A DNA stretch of 55,297 nt from an uncultured Actinomycetes bacterium. Its GTDB lineage: Bacteria > Actinomycetota > Acidimicrobiia > Acidimicrobiales > SZUA-35. The stretch covers positions 4,369 to 59,665 of the forward strand of contig CADEDH010000040.1 of NCBI GenBank assembly GCA_902826025.1, written 5' to 3'. The position numbers and the translations under genes are program-made. The first letter of the stretch is position 1. Each line of letters begins with the position of its first letter. Of the stretch, positions 35,672 through 43,803 are shown piece by piece. The notes beneath the pieces are model-generated. The model saw only the letters and a program-made list of their open reading frames with translations. It had not been told where the DNA came from and made no database searches.

Positions 35672-35849
35672 GGGACGCGGCCTTTCGGGGACGAACTATC
35701 CACTGTAGGCCGGTGCTCCGCTGTCGATCGACACCCGCCCTACCAGCGAACGGGGAGGTGCCCTGACGGTACGAACGTGGTGGCCCCCGGTAGGATCTCC
35801 CGCCATTGCGCATCTGGAACCTCGTCTTCTCCGGAGCCGGCCCCGATGG

Positions 35850-36311
35850 GTGCCGGCGATCGGCCTGGTCGCCCTGCTGGCCGCCTGCTCCTCCTCACCC
35901 GATTTCCGTGACCGGCTGGAGACCGACTTCACGCGCACCGTCGGCACCGGTTCCAGCGACAGCGCCGCCTACTACTCGCCCCGCACCGTGGCCGAGGCCA
36001 GTGACGTCGTGAACGGTTACGTCCGGGCGAACGAGACGATCTCCGACGCCACCAGCAACGGCAGCTTCCTGCAGTACCGCGATGCCATCATCGGCGTGTA
36101 CGACTGCTCCCAGGGGGCCGATGCCCCTGTCGTCGCCATGCGGGCCGACATCGAGGCCGGCTGTGCCGGCAACACCACCGGCTCGGCGGTGTTCGTCGAC
36201 GACTATGACCGCGGGCGGGTGCGCTGGGGCCCCTACGTGGGCAGCCGGTGGGGCGCCAACGGAGGCCTCGGCCCGTCATTCCGGGGCGGCGGCTCGGGAG
36301 GCGGCAAATGA
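35850..36311 (+). CDS. DUF4247 lipoprotein
   Basis: The 153-residue product has a lipobox LLAAC (C13 counted from GTG 35850) and ends in FRGGGSGGGK, the C-terminal hallmark of DUF4247 proteins; VDDYDRGRVRWGPYVGSRWG is the preceding family block. It would be an outer-face lipoprotein. The GTG start leaves almost no basic n-region before the hydrophobic stretch; the same frame continues upstream to an ATT at 35805 which would add a basic segment (EPRLLRSRPRW), so the true start may be a non-canonical codon. It is the first gene of a DUF350 / spermidine synthase / DUF4178 operon. Confidence 0.78.
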   Translation: MPAIGLVALLAACSSSPDFRDRLETDFTRTVGTGSSDSAAYYSPRTVAEASDVVNGYVRANETISDATSNGSFLQYRDAIIGVYDCSQGADAPVVAMRADIEAGCAGNTTGSAVFVDDYDRGRVRWGPYVGSRWGANGGLGPSFRGGGSGGGK

Positions 36312-36372
36312 TGCCCCCCTCCGTGCTAGAACCGACCCCCGGGGAACCAGCCGGTCCCGACAAGGAGAGGCC

Positions 36373-36795
36373 ATGCCAGACGTCCTGAACGATGCGTTCG
36401 AGATCGCCGGCTACGGCGCCATCGGGCTCGTCCTGATGGCGGCCGGCTACGCCGTGGTGGACGCGCTGACGCCCGGTCGGTTGTTCACGCTCATCGTCGA
36501 GCAGCGCAACCGAAACGCCGCCCTCATCACCTCGGCCAGTGTGGGGGCGATGGCGATCGTGGCGGCCATGGCGGTTCACTCGGCCGAGGGTGATGCCTCC
36601 ACCGGGCTCACCGCCGCCGCCGTCTACGGTGTCGTGGGGCTCGTGCTGATGGCCGTCTCGTTCGTCGTCATCGACCTGCTGACCCCCGGGCGGTTGGGCG
36701 AGATCGTCACCGATCCCGTGCCCCAGCCGGCCACGTGGGTGACAGCCACCGCCCACCTCGGCGTCGGGCTCGTCATCGCCGCCGCCATCTCCTGA
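36373..36795 (+). CDS. DUF350 membrane protein
   Basis: The 140-residue product has four membrane helices in two similar halves: AIGLVLMAAGYAVVDALTPGRL and GLVLMAVSFVVIDLLTPGRL are an internal repeat, each ending in D(A/L)LTPGRL. This is the DUF350 pattern. AAGGAGAGG at 36362-36370 supports the ATG at 36373. DUF350 proteins are linked in many bacteria to DUF4178, spermidine-synthase-like and stress-response membrane genes (the E. coli yjf cluster has a comparable composition). The biochemical role is unknown. Confidence 0.85.
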   Translation: MPDVLNDAFEIAGYGAIGLVLMAAGYAVVDALTPGRLFTLIVEQRNRNAALITSASVGAMAIVAAMAVHSAEGDASTGLTAAAVYGVVGLVLMAVSFVVIDLLTPGRLGEIVTDPVPQPATWVTATAHLGVGLVIAAAIS

Positions 36796-36827
36796 CGTGG
36801 CCCGGTGCCTTTCGTGACGGCCGGCCC

Positions 36828-38426
36828 GTGACGAAACCGACGGCGTGGATCACCGCCGCCGGCACCAGCCCCTGGCGGCGGTTCGGGCCGCGGGCGGCCC
36901 GAACTGCGCTGTTGGCAGTGGTCTTCGTCGTCGCCGGTTGCGGTCTGGTGTACGAGCTGGCGCTGATCTCGCTCGGTTCGTTCCTGCTCGGGTCGTCGAT
37001 CCAGCAGACCTCGATCGTGATCGGCGTGATGGTGTGCGCCATGGGGGCCGGCTCGCTGGTGGCCAAGCGGGTCCGGGGCGACGCCGTGGTGGCGTTCGCC
37101 CTGGTTGAGCTGGCCCTTGGCCTGGCCGGCGGGCTGTCGGTGCTCGGCCTCTACGCCGCCTTCGCCTGGCTGGCGCTCTACACCGTGCCGCTCGTCGCCG
37201 CCAGCGCTCTGCTGGGCCTGCTCATCGGGGTGGAGCTGCCGCTGCTCATGCGACTGCTGCAGCGGATCCGCCCCCAGGAGGCAGGCGACGCTACCGCTGA
37301 TCTCTTCGCCGCCGACTACCTCGGGGCGTTGGTGGGCGGTCTGGCCTTCCCGTTCCTGCTGCTGCCCCGACTGGGCCAGATCCAGGGGGCGCTGGCCGCC
37401 GGCGTACTGAACGTGGTCTGTGCCGCCGTGATCGTGGCCGTCGTGTTCGGCCGGTCCGTTTCCCGCCGGGCCGGCGCCGTCCTGGCCCTGGGCCTGGTGG
37501 GGGCGCTCGGTGCGCTGGGGGTGGCCTCGGTGACGGCCGGTCGCTTCGAGATCAGCGCCCGCCAGGCGCTGTTCGATGATCCGATCACCACCCACGTACG
37601 CAGTCGCTACCAGGACATCGTGATCACCGAGGCGGTCCGCTTCAACGGCCGTACCGACCTCCGGCTGTTCCTCAACGGCGACCTCCAGTTCGCCTCGCTC
37701 GACGAGTACCGCTACCACGAGGCGCTGGTGCATCCGGCGCTGGCCCGGCACCGGGCCGAGGTGCTCGTTCTCGGCGGTGGCGACGGCCTGGCGCTCCGGG
37801 AGGTGCTGCGCTACCCCGATGTGGAACAGGTGACGCTGGTCGAACTCGATCCTGAGGTTCTGCGGCTGGCCCGGGACGACGAACGGCTGCAGGCCCTCAA
37901 CGAGAGGGCCTTCGACGATCCCCGGGTCACAGTGGTGGCCAGTGACGCCTTCAGCTGGCTGCGCGAGGTGCCCCGGCGTTTCGACGCGGTGGTGGTCGAC
38001 ATGCCCGACGCCGACGACGTGGCCACGGCCAAACTCTACTCCGTCGAGTTCTACGCCCTGGTGGCCAACGCTCTGGCCCCCGAGGGCCAGGTGGTGGTGC
38101 AGGGGGGCTCGCCCTTCTTCGCCCCCGAGGCCTTCTGGTGCATCGAGGCCTCCATGCGGGAAGCTGGCCTGCTCACGGTGCCCTTCCACGTCGACGTACC
38201 CTCGTTCGGCGACTGGGGCTTCGTGGCCGGCGCCGCCGACGGCGCACCCCGGATCGACGTCGACCCCGCCATGGCCCCCCGCCTGCAGTTCCTCGACCGG
38301 GCCGTCCTGTCGGCGGCCACCGTGTTCCCCGCCGATCGACAGGGCTCGGCCTTTGCCGTGGCCCCGTCGACCCTGGTGGAACCCCGCATACTGGACTACG
38401 CCTACCGAGGCTGGCAGGGAGAGTGA
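36828..38426 (+). CDS. speE: Membrane-bound polyamine aminopropyltransferase (spermidine synthase-like)
   Basis: The 532-residue product combines an N-terminal membrane part of about seven helices (residues 25-230) with a C-terminal SpeE-type methyltransferase fold. In the latter, VLVLGGGDGLALREVLRY is the nucleotide-binding motif, VELDPEVLRLAR the acidic loop and DMPDADDVATAKLYSVEFY the catalytic-loop block. Aminopropyltransferases use decarboxylated SAM; the membrane-fused subgroup found with DUF350 and DUF4178 may modify a different, membrane-associated acceptor. No SAM decarboxylase gene is present in this window. The start is a GTG 32 bp after the DUF350 stop. Confidence 0.88.
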   Translation: MTKPTAWITAAGTSPWRRFGPRAARTALLAVVFVVAGCGLVYELALISLGSFLLGSSIQQTSIVIGVMVCAMGAGSLVAKRVRGDAVVAFALVELALGLAGGLSVLGLYAAFAWLALYTVPLVAASALLGLLIGVELPLLMRLLQRIRPQEAGDATADLFAADYLGALVGGLAFPFLLLPRLGQIQGALAAGVLNVVCAAVIVAVVFGRSVSRRAGAVLALGLVGALGALGVASVTAGRFEISARQALFDDPITTHVRSRYQDIVITEAVRFNGRTDLRLFLNGDLQFASLDEYRYHEALVHPALARHRAEVLVLGGGDGLALREVLRYPDVEQVTLVELDPEVLRLARDDERLQALNERAFDDPRVTVVASDAFSWLREVPRRFDAVVVDMPDADDVATAKLYSVEFYALVANALAPEGQVVVQGGSPFFAPEAFWCIEASMREAGLLTVPFHVDVPSFGDWGFVAGAADGAPRIDVDPAMAPRLQFLDRAVLSAATVFPADRQGSAFAVAPSTLVEPRILDYAYRGWQGE

Positions 38427-38430
38427 CACC

Positions 38431-39033
38431 GTGATGATCCTGGTTCTGCTGGCGGTTGTCGGCCTGGCGGCCGTGGTCGTCGTGGCGGTGGCGGTGGCAG
38501 TTGCTCTGTCGCGGCGGAGTCCGGGCGCGGGCGGCTCTGCCCCCCGCATCGACCCGTTCCTGGCCGATGACTCCCCCGCCGGCGATCCCCGCCGGATCGG
38601 GGTGGGCGACGTGATCTCCTACGAGGGCCACGATTGGGTGGTGCGGGGTTCGGTGGCCTACGACCAGCGGGGGTACCGCTGGGCCGAGCATCTGCTCGAC
38701 CGGGTGGGCGAGCAGCTCTGGCTCTCGGTGGAACAGGACGAGCAGCTGATGCTGGTCCGCTGGCAGGCGGTCCGGGCGCCGTCGTTGGAGCCGGCCGCCA
38801 CCGTGGTCTGGGACGGCGTGGTGTTCGAGCTCGAGGAGCGCGGCCGGGCCCGGTTCCGGTCCGAAGGCACCACCGGCATGCCCCTGGAGGGCGAGGTGGA
38901 GTATCACGACTACGAGGCGCCCGACGGACGCCTGCTGAGCTTCGAGCGGACGAGCGACACCACCTTCGAGGTGTCGGTGGGTGTGCCGATTCCCTCGGGG
39001 GCGATGACGATCTACCCCGGCACCGCCCCGTAG
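38431..39033 (+). CDS. DUF4178 domain membrane-anchored protein
   Basis: The 200-residue product has an N-terminal membrane anchor (ILVLLAVVGLAAVVVVAVAV, residues 3-30) and a DUF4178 domain: IGVGDVISYEGHDWVVRGSV, YRWAEHLLDRVGEQLWLSVE and FELEERGRARFRSEG. GTG 38431 lies 9 nt after AGGGAG and is preferred to the adjacent ATG at 38434. It begins 4 bp after the spermidine-synthase stop, so both are in one operon. DUF4178 proteins are thought to sense or respond to envelope stress together with DUF350 partners, which is inference from recurrent linkage. Confidence 0.82.
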   Translation: MMILVLLAVVGLAAVVVVAVAVAVALSRRSPGAGGSAPRIDPFLADDSPAGDPRRIGVGDVISYEGHDWVVRGSVAYDQRGYRWAEHLLDRVGEQLWLSVEQDEQLMLVRWQAVRAPSLEPAATVVWDGVVFELEERGRARFRSEGTTGMPLEGEVEYHDYEAPDGRLLSFERTSDTTFEVSVGVPIPSGAMTIYPGTAP

Positions 39034-39063
39034 CGCCCCGGCACCGGGCGATACGGTGCCCCC

Positions 39064-41445
39064 ATGGCATCACCCACGCCCGCCATCGGACAGGCCCTGG
39101 TTCGCAAGGACGACCCGCCCCTGCTGCGGGGAGCGGCCCGGTACATCGCCGAGGTCGACGACCCCCGGCTGGCCGGCTCCGCCTACGTCGGTTTCGTGCG
39201 CTCGCCCTACGCCCACGCCCGCCTGCTGGGCGTCGACGCCGCCCCCGCCCTCGACGTACCCGGTGTGGTGGCCGCCTTCAGCGCCGCCGACCTCGACGTG
39301 TTCCCCGCCGGCCGCTTCGCCGCCGCCATCCACTCGCTCTTCGCCCAGCCCCTGCTGGCCGAGCAGCGGGTGCGGTTCGTGGGTGAGCCGGTGGCGGTGG
39401 TGGTGGCCGATAGCCCGGCGGCGGCAGAGGATGGAATCGAGGCGGTGGAGGCCAGCTACGAACCCCTCCCTCCGGTGCTCGACCTCGACGACGCCCTGGC
39501 TGGCCGCACGGTTCTGTTCGACCACTCCACCGCCGCCCGGCTCCAACCCACCGCCGCCACCGAGGAGCCGTTCACCGGAGCCAACGTGGTGATCGACACC
39601 GGTTGGCGGGGCCGGCCGACCCCGGGAGAGCCCGACCCGTTGGCCGACGCCCCGGTGACGATCAGCCTGCGGGTGATGAACCCGCGGCAGTCGCCGGCTC
39701 CGATCGAGTGCCGGGGCGTGGCCTGTGTGTGGCTCGACGGCCCCGACGGCTCCGGCTCCCGCCTGCTCGTCTACACCGCCACCCAGCGGCCTCACGGGTT
39801 CCGGGACGAGCTGGCCGCCCTGTACCGCCTCGACCCGGCCGACGTCACCGTGATCGCCCCCGCCGTGGGCGGTGGGTTCGGGGGCAAGACCAGCCGCACC
39901 CCGGAGGAGCGGATCATGCCGTTCCTGGCCCGCCGCCTGGGCCGGCCCGTGACCTGGATCGAGACCCGGTCGGAGTACATGGCGGCGTCGAACCAGGGAC
40001 GGGGGGAGCGGATCGACCTGGAGCTGGCGGGCACGTCCGACGGCCGGATACTGGCCCTCCGAGGCGACCTGGTGAAGGACGCCGGCGCCTACCCCATCAC
40101 CGGCGCCGTACTCCCCGGGGCCTGGACCGCCCCCGGCACCGCCGGCTGCTACGACATCGCCCAGATCGAGTTCCGGGCCCGGTCGGTGGCCACCAACCGG
40201 GCCGCCACCAGCGCCTTCCGGGGCGCCGGGCGGGCCCCGTGGCTGGCAGCGCTGGAACGGGTGGTCGACGTCTACGCCGCCCGGGTGGGTCTCGACCCGG
40301 CCGAGGTCCGGCGGCGCAACCTGGTTCGGCCCGACCAGATGCCCTACCGCAGCGTGGCCGGCGCCACCTACGACCAGGCCGATTACCCCGGTGATCTCGG
40401 CCACGCGCTCGAGCGGGCCGCCTACGACGGCTGGCGGGCCGAGCAGGCGGACCGGCGGGCGGCGGGCGACCCGGTGGAGATCGGGATCGGGATCGCCTGC
40501 TACAACCATCTCACCGTGGGGGGCGGTGGCGAGGAGGCGGCCGTCACGCTGCTGACAGGCGGTGGGGCCCGAGTCGTCACCGGCTCCACCTCCCAGGGCC
40601 ACGGCCACGCCACCACCTGGGCCCAGATCGCCTCCGATGTGCTCGGCATCCCGGTGGACCGCATCGAGGTGCTGGAGGGCTCCACCGAGCTCACCGCCAC
40701 CGGGGTGGGGGCCGTCGGCTCCCGCTCCCTGCAGACCGCCGGGCTGGCCGTCCACCGGGCCGCCACCGAGGTGGTGGCCGAGGCTCGACGGCTGGCCGCC
40801 GACCTGCTGGAGGCGGCCGTCGACGACATCGTGCTCGACCGGAGCAGCGGCGCCTTCCACGTGGTCGGTACGCCGGCTCGCTCAGTGGCCTGGGCCGACG
40901 TGGCGACCGAGGCCGCCGCCCGGGACCAGGAGGTGTCATGCGGCGACGTCTACGACAACGAGGGCCGCAACACGTTCCCGTCGGGCACCCACGTGGCCGT
41001 GGTCGAGGTCGACACCGAGACCGGCCGGGTACAGGTCGTCCGCTTCGTGGGCGTTGACGACGCCGGCGTGCGGGTCAACCCGGCCATAGTGGAAGGCCAG
41101 CTCCACGGAGGCATCGCCGCCGGGATCGGGCAGGCCCTGGGCGAAGAGGTGGTCTACGACGGGCAGGGCAACCTGCTGACCTCCACCTTCATCGACTATC
41201 AGATCGTCACCGCCGACCTGCTCCCCTCCTTCGAGCTCGGGCCCTCGGCCGTGCCTTCCTCGTTCAACGAGCTCGGGTTCAAAGCGGTGGGCGAGTCGGG
41301 CACGATCGGTGCCACCCCGGCGGTGCACAACGCCGTGCTCGACGCCCTCCGGGCCCGGGGTGTGGAACACCTCGACATCCCCCTCACCCCCGAGAAGATC
41401 TGGGCCTGCCTGGCCGCCGCCGAGGCCGCCCCGGCAGGTCGCTGA
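39064..41445 (+). CDS. Molybdenum hydroxylase large subunit (xanthine dehydrogenase / CoxL-like)
   Basis: The 793-residue product is the molybdopterin cytosine-dinucleotide-binding subunit of the xanthine oxidase family. It shows the a/b hammerhead start (RKDDPPLLRGAARYIAEVDD), VGGGFGGKTSRTPEE, the active-site loop TSAFRGAGR (about residues 383-389) and the catalytic glutamate E744 in VGESGTIG. The loop lacks the AYxCSFR cysteine of true (form I) CO dehydrogenase, so it is an aldehyde-, purine- or heterocycle-oxidising type. The FAD-binding (CoxM) and iron-sulfur (CoxS) subunits that normally adjoin are absent from the flanking genes. The substrate is unknown. Confidence 0.9.
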   Translation: MASPTPAIGQALVRKDDPPLLRGAARYIAEVDDPRLAGSAYVGFVRSPYAHARLLGVDAAPALDVPGVVAAFSAADLDVFPAGRFAAAIHSLFAQPLLAEQRVRFVGEPVAVVVADSPAAAEDGIEAVEASYEPLPPVLDLDDALAGRTVLFDHSTAARLQPTAATEEPFTGANVVIDTGWRGRPTPGEPDPLADAPVTISLRVMNPRQSPAPIECRGVACVWLDGPDGSGSRLLVYTATQRPHGFRDELAALYRLDPADVTVIAPAVGGGFGGKTSRTPEERIMPFLARRLGRPVTWIETRSEYMAASNQGRGERIDLELAGTSDGRILALRGDLVKDAGAYPITGAVLPGAWTAPGTAGCYDIAQIEFRARSVATNRAATSAFRGAGRAPWLAALERVVDVYAARVGLDPAEVRRRNLVRPDQMPYRSVAGATYDQADYPGDLGHALERAAYDGWRAEQADRRAAGDPVEIGIGIACYNHLTVGGGGEEAAVTLLTGGGARVVTGSTSQGHGHATTWAQIASDVLGIPVDRIEVLEGSTELTATGVGAVGSRSLQTAGLAVHRAATEVVAEARRLAADLLEAAVDDIVLDRSSGAFHVVGTPARSVAWADVATEAAARDQEVSCGDVYDNEGRNTFPSGTHVAVVEVDTETGRVQVVRFVGVDDAGVRVNPAIVEGQLHGGIAAGIGQALGEEVVYDGQGNLLTSTFIDYQIVTADLLPSFELGPSAVPSSFNELGFKAVGESGTIGATPAVHNAVLDALRARGVEHLDIPLTPEKIWACLAAAEAAPAGR

Positions 41446-41472
41446 GCGTTCAACTACAGGTCACCGGCTCCG

Positions 41473-41487
41473 ACGAAGTAACTTCGT
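41473..41487. promoter_or_regulatory. Perfect 15-bp palindrome upstream of the desulforedoxin-like gene
   Basis: ACGAAGT (41473-41479) and ACTTCGT (41481-41487) are exact inverted repeats around one A. It is 62 bp before the GTG start of the small protein and 28 bp after the stop of the molybdenum hydroxylase gene. It could be an operator or a short terminator stem. The AT content is higher than in the surroundings. Confidence 0.4.
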
Positions 41488-41548
41488 ACCCCAACGACGT
41501 GGAAGGGGCCGGCGCTCGCCGGTTCGCGGTCAACAAAGGAGATTGTTC

Positions 41549-41794
41549 GTGGCAACCAAGGCAGGCGAGAAGATGAAGTTCGAAGACCTTGGTGTCGAGA
41601 TCATCGTCACCAAGGGAGGCGACGGCGACGTCTCGGCCAGCGCCGGGGGCGACGGCCTCAAGGTGGGCAAGCGCTACGAGTGTGAGGCCACCGGCATCCA
41701 GGTGCTGGTCACCAAGCCGGGTGCAGCCACGCTGCAGTGCAACGGCCAGCCGATGGCGCTCCAGGAGCCGAAGAAGACCAAGTCGGCCGACTGA
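41549..41794 (+). CDS. Small desulforedoxin-like protein with only two cysteines
   Basis: The 81-residue product starts at GTG 41549, 7 nt after AAAGGAG. Its C-terminal part, YECEATGIQVLV followed by GAATLQCNGQPM, matches the desulforedoxin / desulfoferrodoxin N-terminal motif YxCxxCG...LxCCGxPM, but the second and fourth cysteines are Thr48 and Asn65; only C45 and C64 remain. A four-cysteine iron site is therefore not possible. The N-terminal 40 residues are Gly/Asp-rich. It may bind another metal, form a disulfide or keep only the fold. The family assignment is by pattern. Confidence 0.6.
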   Translation: MATKAGEKMKFEDLGVEIIVTKGGDGDVSASAGGDGLKVGKRYECEATGIQVLVTKPGAATLQCNGQPMALQEPKKTKSAD

Positions 41795-41850
41795 GTGCAC
41801 CCCGCAGGGGATCGACCGCATCCGCCAACCGGCGGCCTACCGTCGTCCCG

Positions 41851-42597
41851 ATGGAGCTGAACCGGATCGAGCACCGTCTGGTTGATGGTGGCTCGGTTCA
41901 CCACGTCACGGTCCCAGGCGGTGCCTGGGACCGTCGTACTGCCCAGGAGCTGGTGGCGCTGGCCGCCGAGCTACGGGAGGACCGCTCGGCCCGGGTGATC
42001 ACGCTGGCCGCCCGGGAGGCGCCGTTCTGTGACGGTCCGGAGCCCGATCTCGAGCCCACGGCCTTCGATCCCGACCCCGCGGCGGCCTGGGCCGCCCTGC
42101 GCCCGCCGGTGGTGGCGGTGGTGGCTGGCGCCTGCATGTCGGTGGGCTTCGAAGTAGCGCTGGCCGCCGACATCCGGGTCTGCGGGCCCGACGCCGTCTT
42201 CGCCTTGCCCGATCTGGCGGCAGGGCGGCTCCCGTGCTGGGGGGGGACCCAGCGCCTGGCCCGGGCCGTACGCCCGGCCGAGGCGTCGGCCATGGTGTTG
42301 TTGGGCCGTCCGGTGACAGCCGAGCGGGCAGCCACGTTGGGGTTGGTCCATGCCGTGGCCCCTGATGCCGCGGCGTTGGCCGCTCTCGCCGACGAGCTGG
42401 TGGCCACACTGCTCCAACGGGGGCCGCTGGCCCTGGAGTTGGCGAAGGAGGCCGTGCACCGGGGAGCGGAGCTGCCCCTGCGGGACGGCCTGCGGCTGGA
42501 GGGCGACCTCAACCATCAGCTAGCGGCCACGGCCGACCGGGCCGAGGGGCTGGCCGCCTTCTTCGACAAGCGCCCGCCTGACTTCGCCGGCCGATGA
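41851..42597 (+). CDS. Enoyl-CoA hydratase/isomerase family protein
   Basis: The 248-residue crotonase-fold protein has an oxyanion-hole region (REAPFCDGPEP and GACMSVGFEVALAADIRV) and the later block LAAGRLPCWGGTQRLARAV. The usual Glu of the PE..LG motif appears as Asp (LPDLAAGRL), so activity or specificity may be altered. It begins a three-gene run with a CoA transferase and a second crotonase. The CoA ester handled by the run is unknown. Confidence 0.85.
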   Translation: MELNRIEHRLVDGGSVHHVTVPGGAWDRRTAQELVALAAELREDRSARVITLAAREAPFCDGPEPDLEPTAFDPDPAAAWAALRPPVVAVVAGACMSVGFEVALAADIRVCGPDAVFALPDLAAGRLPCWGGTQRLARAVRPAEASAMVLLGRPVTAERAATLGLVHAVAPDAAALAALADELVATLLQRGPLALELAKEAVHRGAELPLRDGLRLEGDLNHQLAATADRAEGLAAFFDKRPPDFAGR

Positions 42598-42687
42598 CCG
42601 CCCTGCCCCGCCATCCCGGTGCACCACGCACCACGGGCGGCGCCCCCTGCACCGAGACGGCGGTCGGTGGCGGTCGACCGGTGGCCG

Positions 42688-43803
42688 ATGACCGCTGACG
42701 TGGCCTGCTGGCCGGCCAGGGCCCGGGAGGTTCTGGCCGCCCTGCCCGACGGGGCGACCGAGGCTGCGGCCGGGTCGCTCCGGAGGGGACTGGCGGCCGC
42801 CGGCCGACTCGACGATCTCGGAGATTGGCTGGCGCCCGACGCCGTGGCGGCCCAGCTGGTGCGGCCCTTGCTGGCCACCGACGCCTGGCCCGGCCCCAGT
42901 CAGCCGCTGGCGGTGGCCGACGGCGCCGTGCACGCCGATCTGATCGACGAGGACCACGACCGCCTGGCCATCCTGCGTTCGATCCTGGCCGACGTTGGCC
43001 CCGTCGACGCCGAGAACCTGGCGGCCGAGGCCCAGGACTGGCGCCTCCCCGTCACCCCCTACCGAGACCTGCCCGACTGGCCCCCCTCGGCCCCGGCCGG
43101 GCCATCGGTCGGCCCCGTCTTCCCCACCGGGTGGGCGGGGGCCCCACTCGTGGTCGACCTGACCAGCCTCTGGGCCGGGCCGCTGGCCACCTCCCTGCTG
43201 GCCGACCTGGGGGCCCGGGTGGTCAAGATCGATCCCGACGTCCGGCCCGACGGGTTCCGAGAGCATCCGGAGCTCTACGCCCAGCTCAACGGGGCCAAGG
43301 AGATCGTGAACCTGGACCTGCGGCGCGACGATCACCGTGGCCGGTTCGAGGCTCTCGTCGACGAGGCGGCCCTGGTGGTCGACTCGTTCTCCCGCCGGGT
43401 GATGCCGAACTTCGGCTACGGGCCCGACGACCTCCGGCGCCGCAACCCCCGGATGGCCACCCTGTCGATCGTGGCCTTCCCGGCCGGTTCCCGGGAAGCG
43501 GCCTGGGTGTCGTACGGTCCCGGCGTCCACGCCTTCTGCGGGCTCGGGACGCTCATCGGCACCGCCGGCCGGCGCCGGTTCCAGCCGGCGGCGGTGGCCT
43601 ATCCCGACGCCCTGGCCGGGTTGGAGTCCTTCGCCGTGGCCGCCGAGCTGTTGGCCAGCCGAGCCGCCACTGGCAGCGGTGCCGGGCCGGCCCCGCTCCC
43701 CCATCGTGAAGTGAGCCTGGCCGGTGCCCTGACCCCGCTGGTGGCCCGGGCCGTGGCCCGCCAGGTGGCCGACCGGCCCAGCGCGGGGGCCGATCATGGC
43801 TGA
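42688..43803 (+). CDS. Family III CoA transferase (CaiB/BaiF type)
   Basis: The 371-residue product moves CoA between carboxylic acids through an aspartyl-CoA thioester. The family opening VVDLTSLWAGPLATSLLADLGARVVKID lies unusually late (about residue 150), so the N-terminal 140 residues are an extra, poorly conserved region. The catalytic aspartate is D307 in AYPDALAGLESF. The typical C-terminal half is shortened. I chose the ATG at 42688; a GTG at 42667 is also in frame. Its stop overlaps the following crotonase start by 8 nt. Confidence 0.8.
   Translation: MTADVACWPARAREVLAALPDGATEAAAGSLRRGLAAAGRLDDLGDWLAPDAVAAQLVRPLLATDAWPGPSQPLAVADGAVHADLIDEDHDRLAILRSILADVGPVDAENLAAEAQDWRLPVTPYRDLPDWPPSAPAGPSVGPVFPTGWAGAPLVVDLTSLWAGPLATSLLADLGARVVKIDPDVRPDGFREHPELYAQLNGAKEIVNLDLRRDDHRGRFEALVDEAALVVDSFSRRVMPNFGYGPDDLRRRNPRMATLSIVAFPAGSREAAWVSYGPGVHAFCGLGTLIGTAGRRRFQPAAVAYPDALAGLESFAVAAELLASRAATGSGAGPAPLPHREVSLAGALTPLVARAVARQVADRPSAGADHG

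Noticed and set aside
39064..41445. Aerobic carbon monoxide dehydrogenase
   Set aside because: The active-site loop is TSAFRGAGR and lacks the AYxCSFR cysteine of form I CoxL, and no CoxS/CoxM/CoxG genes are nearby.
41473..41487. LexA/SOS box at the palindrome before the desulforedoxin-like gene
   Set aside because: The arm sequence ACGAAGT does not match the actinobacterial GAAC-N4-GTTC SOS consensus.
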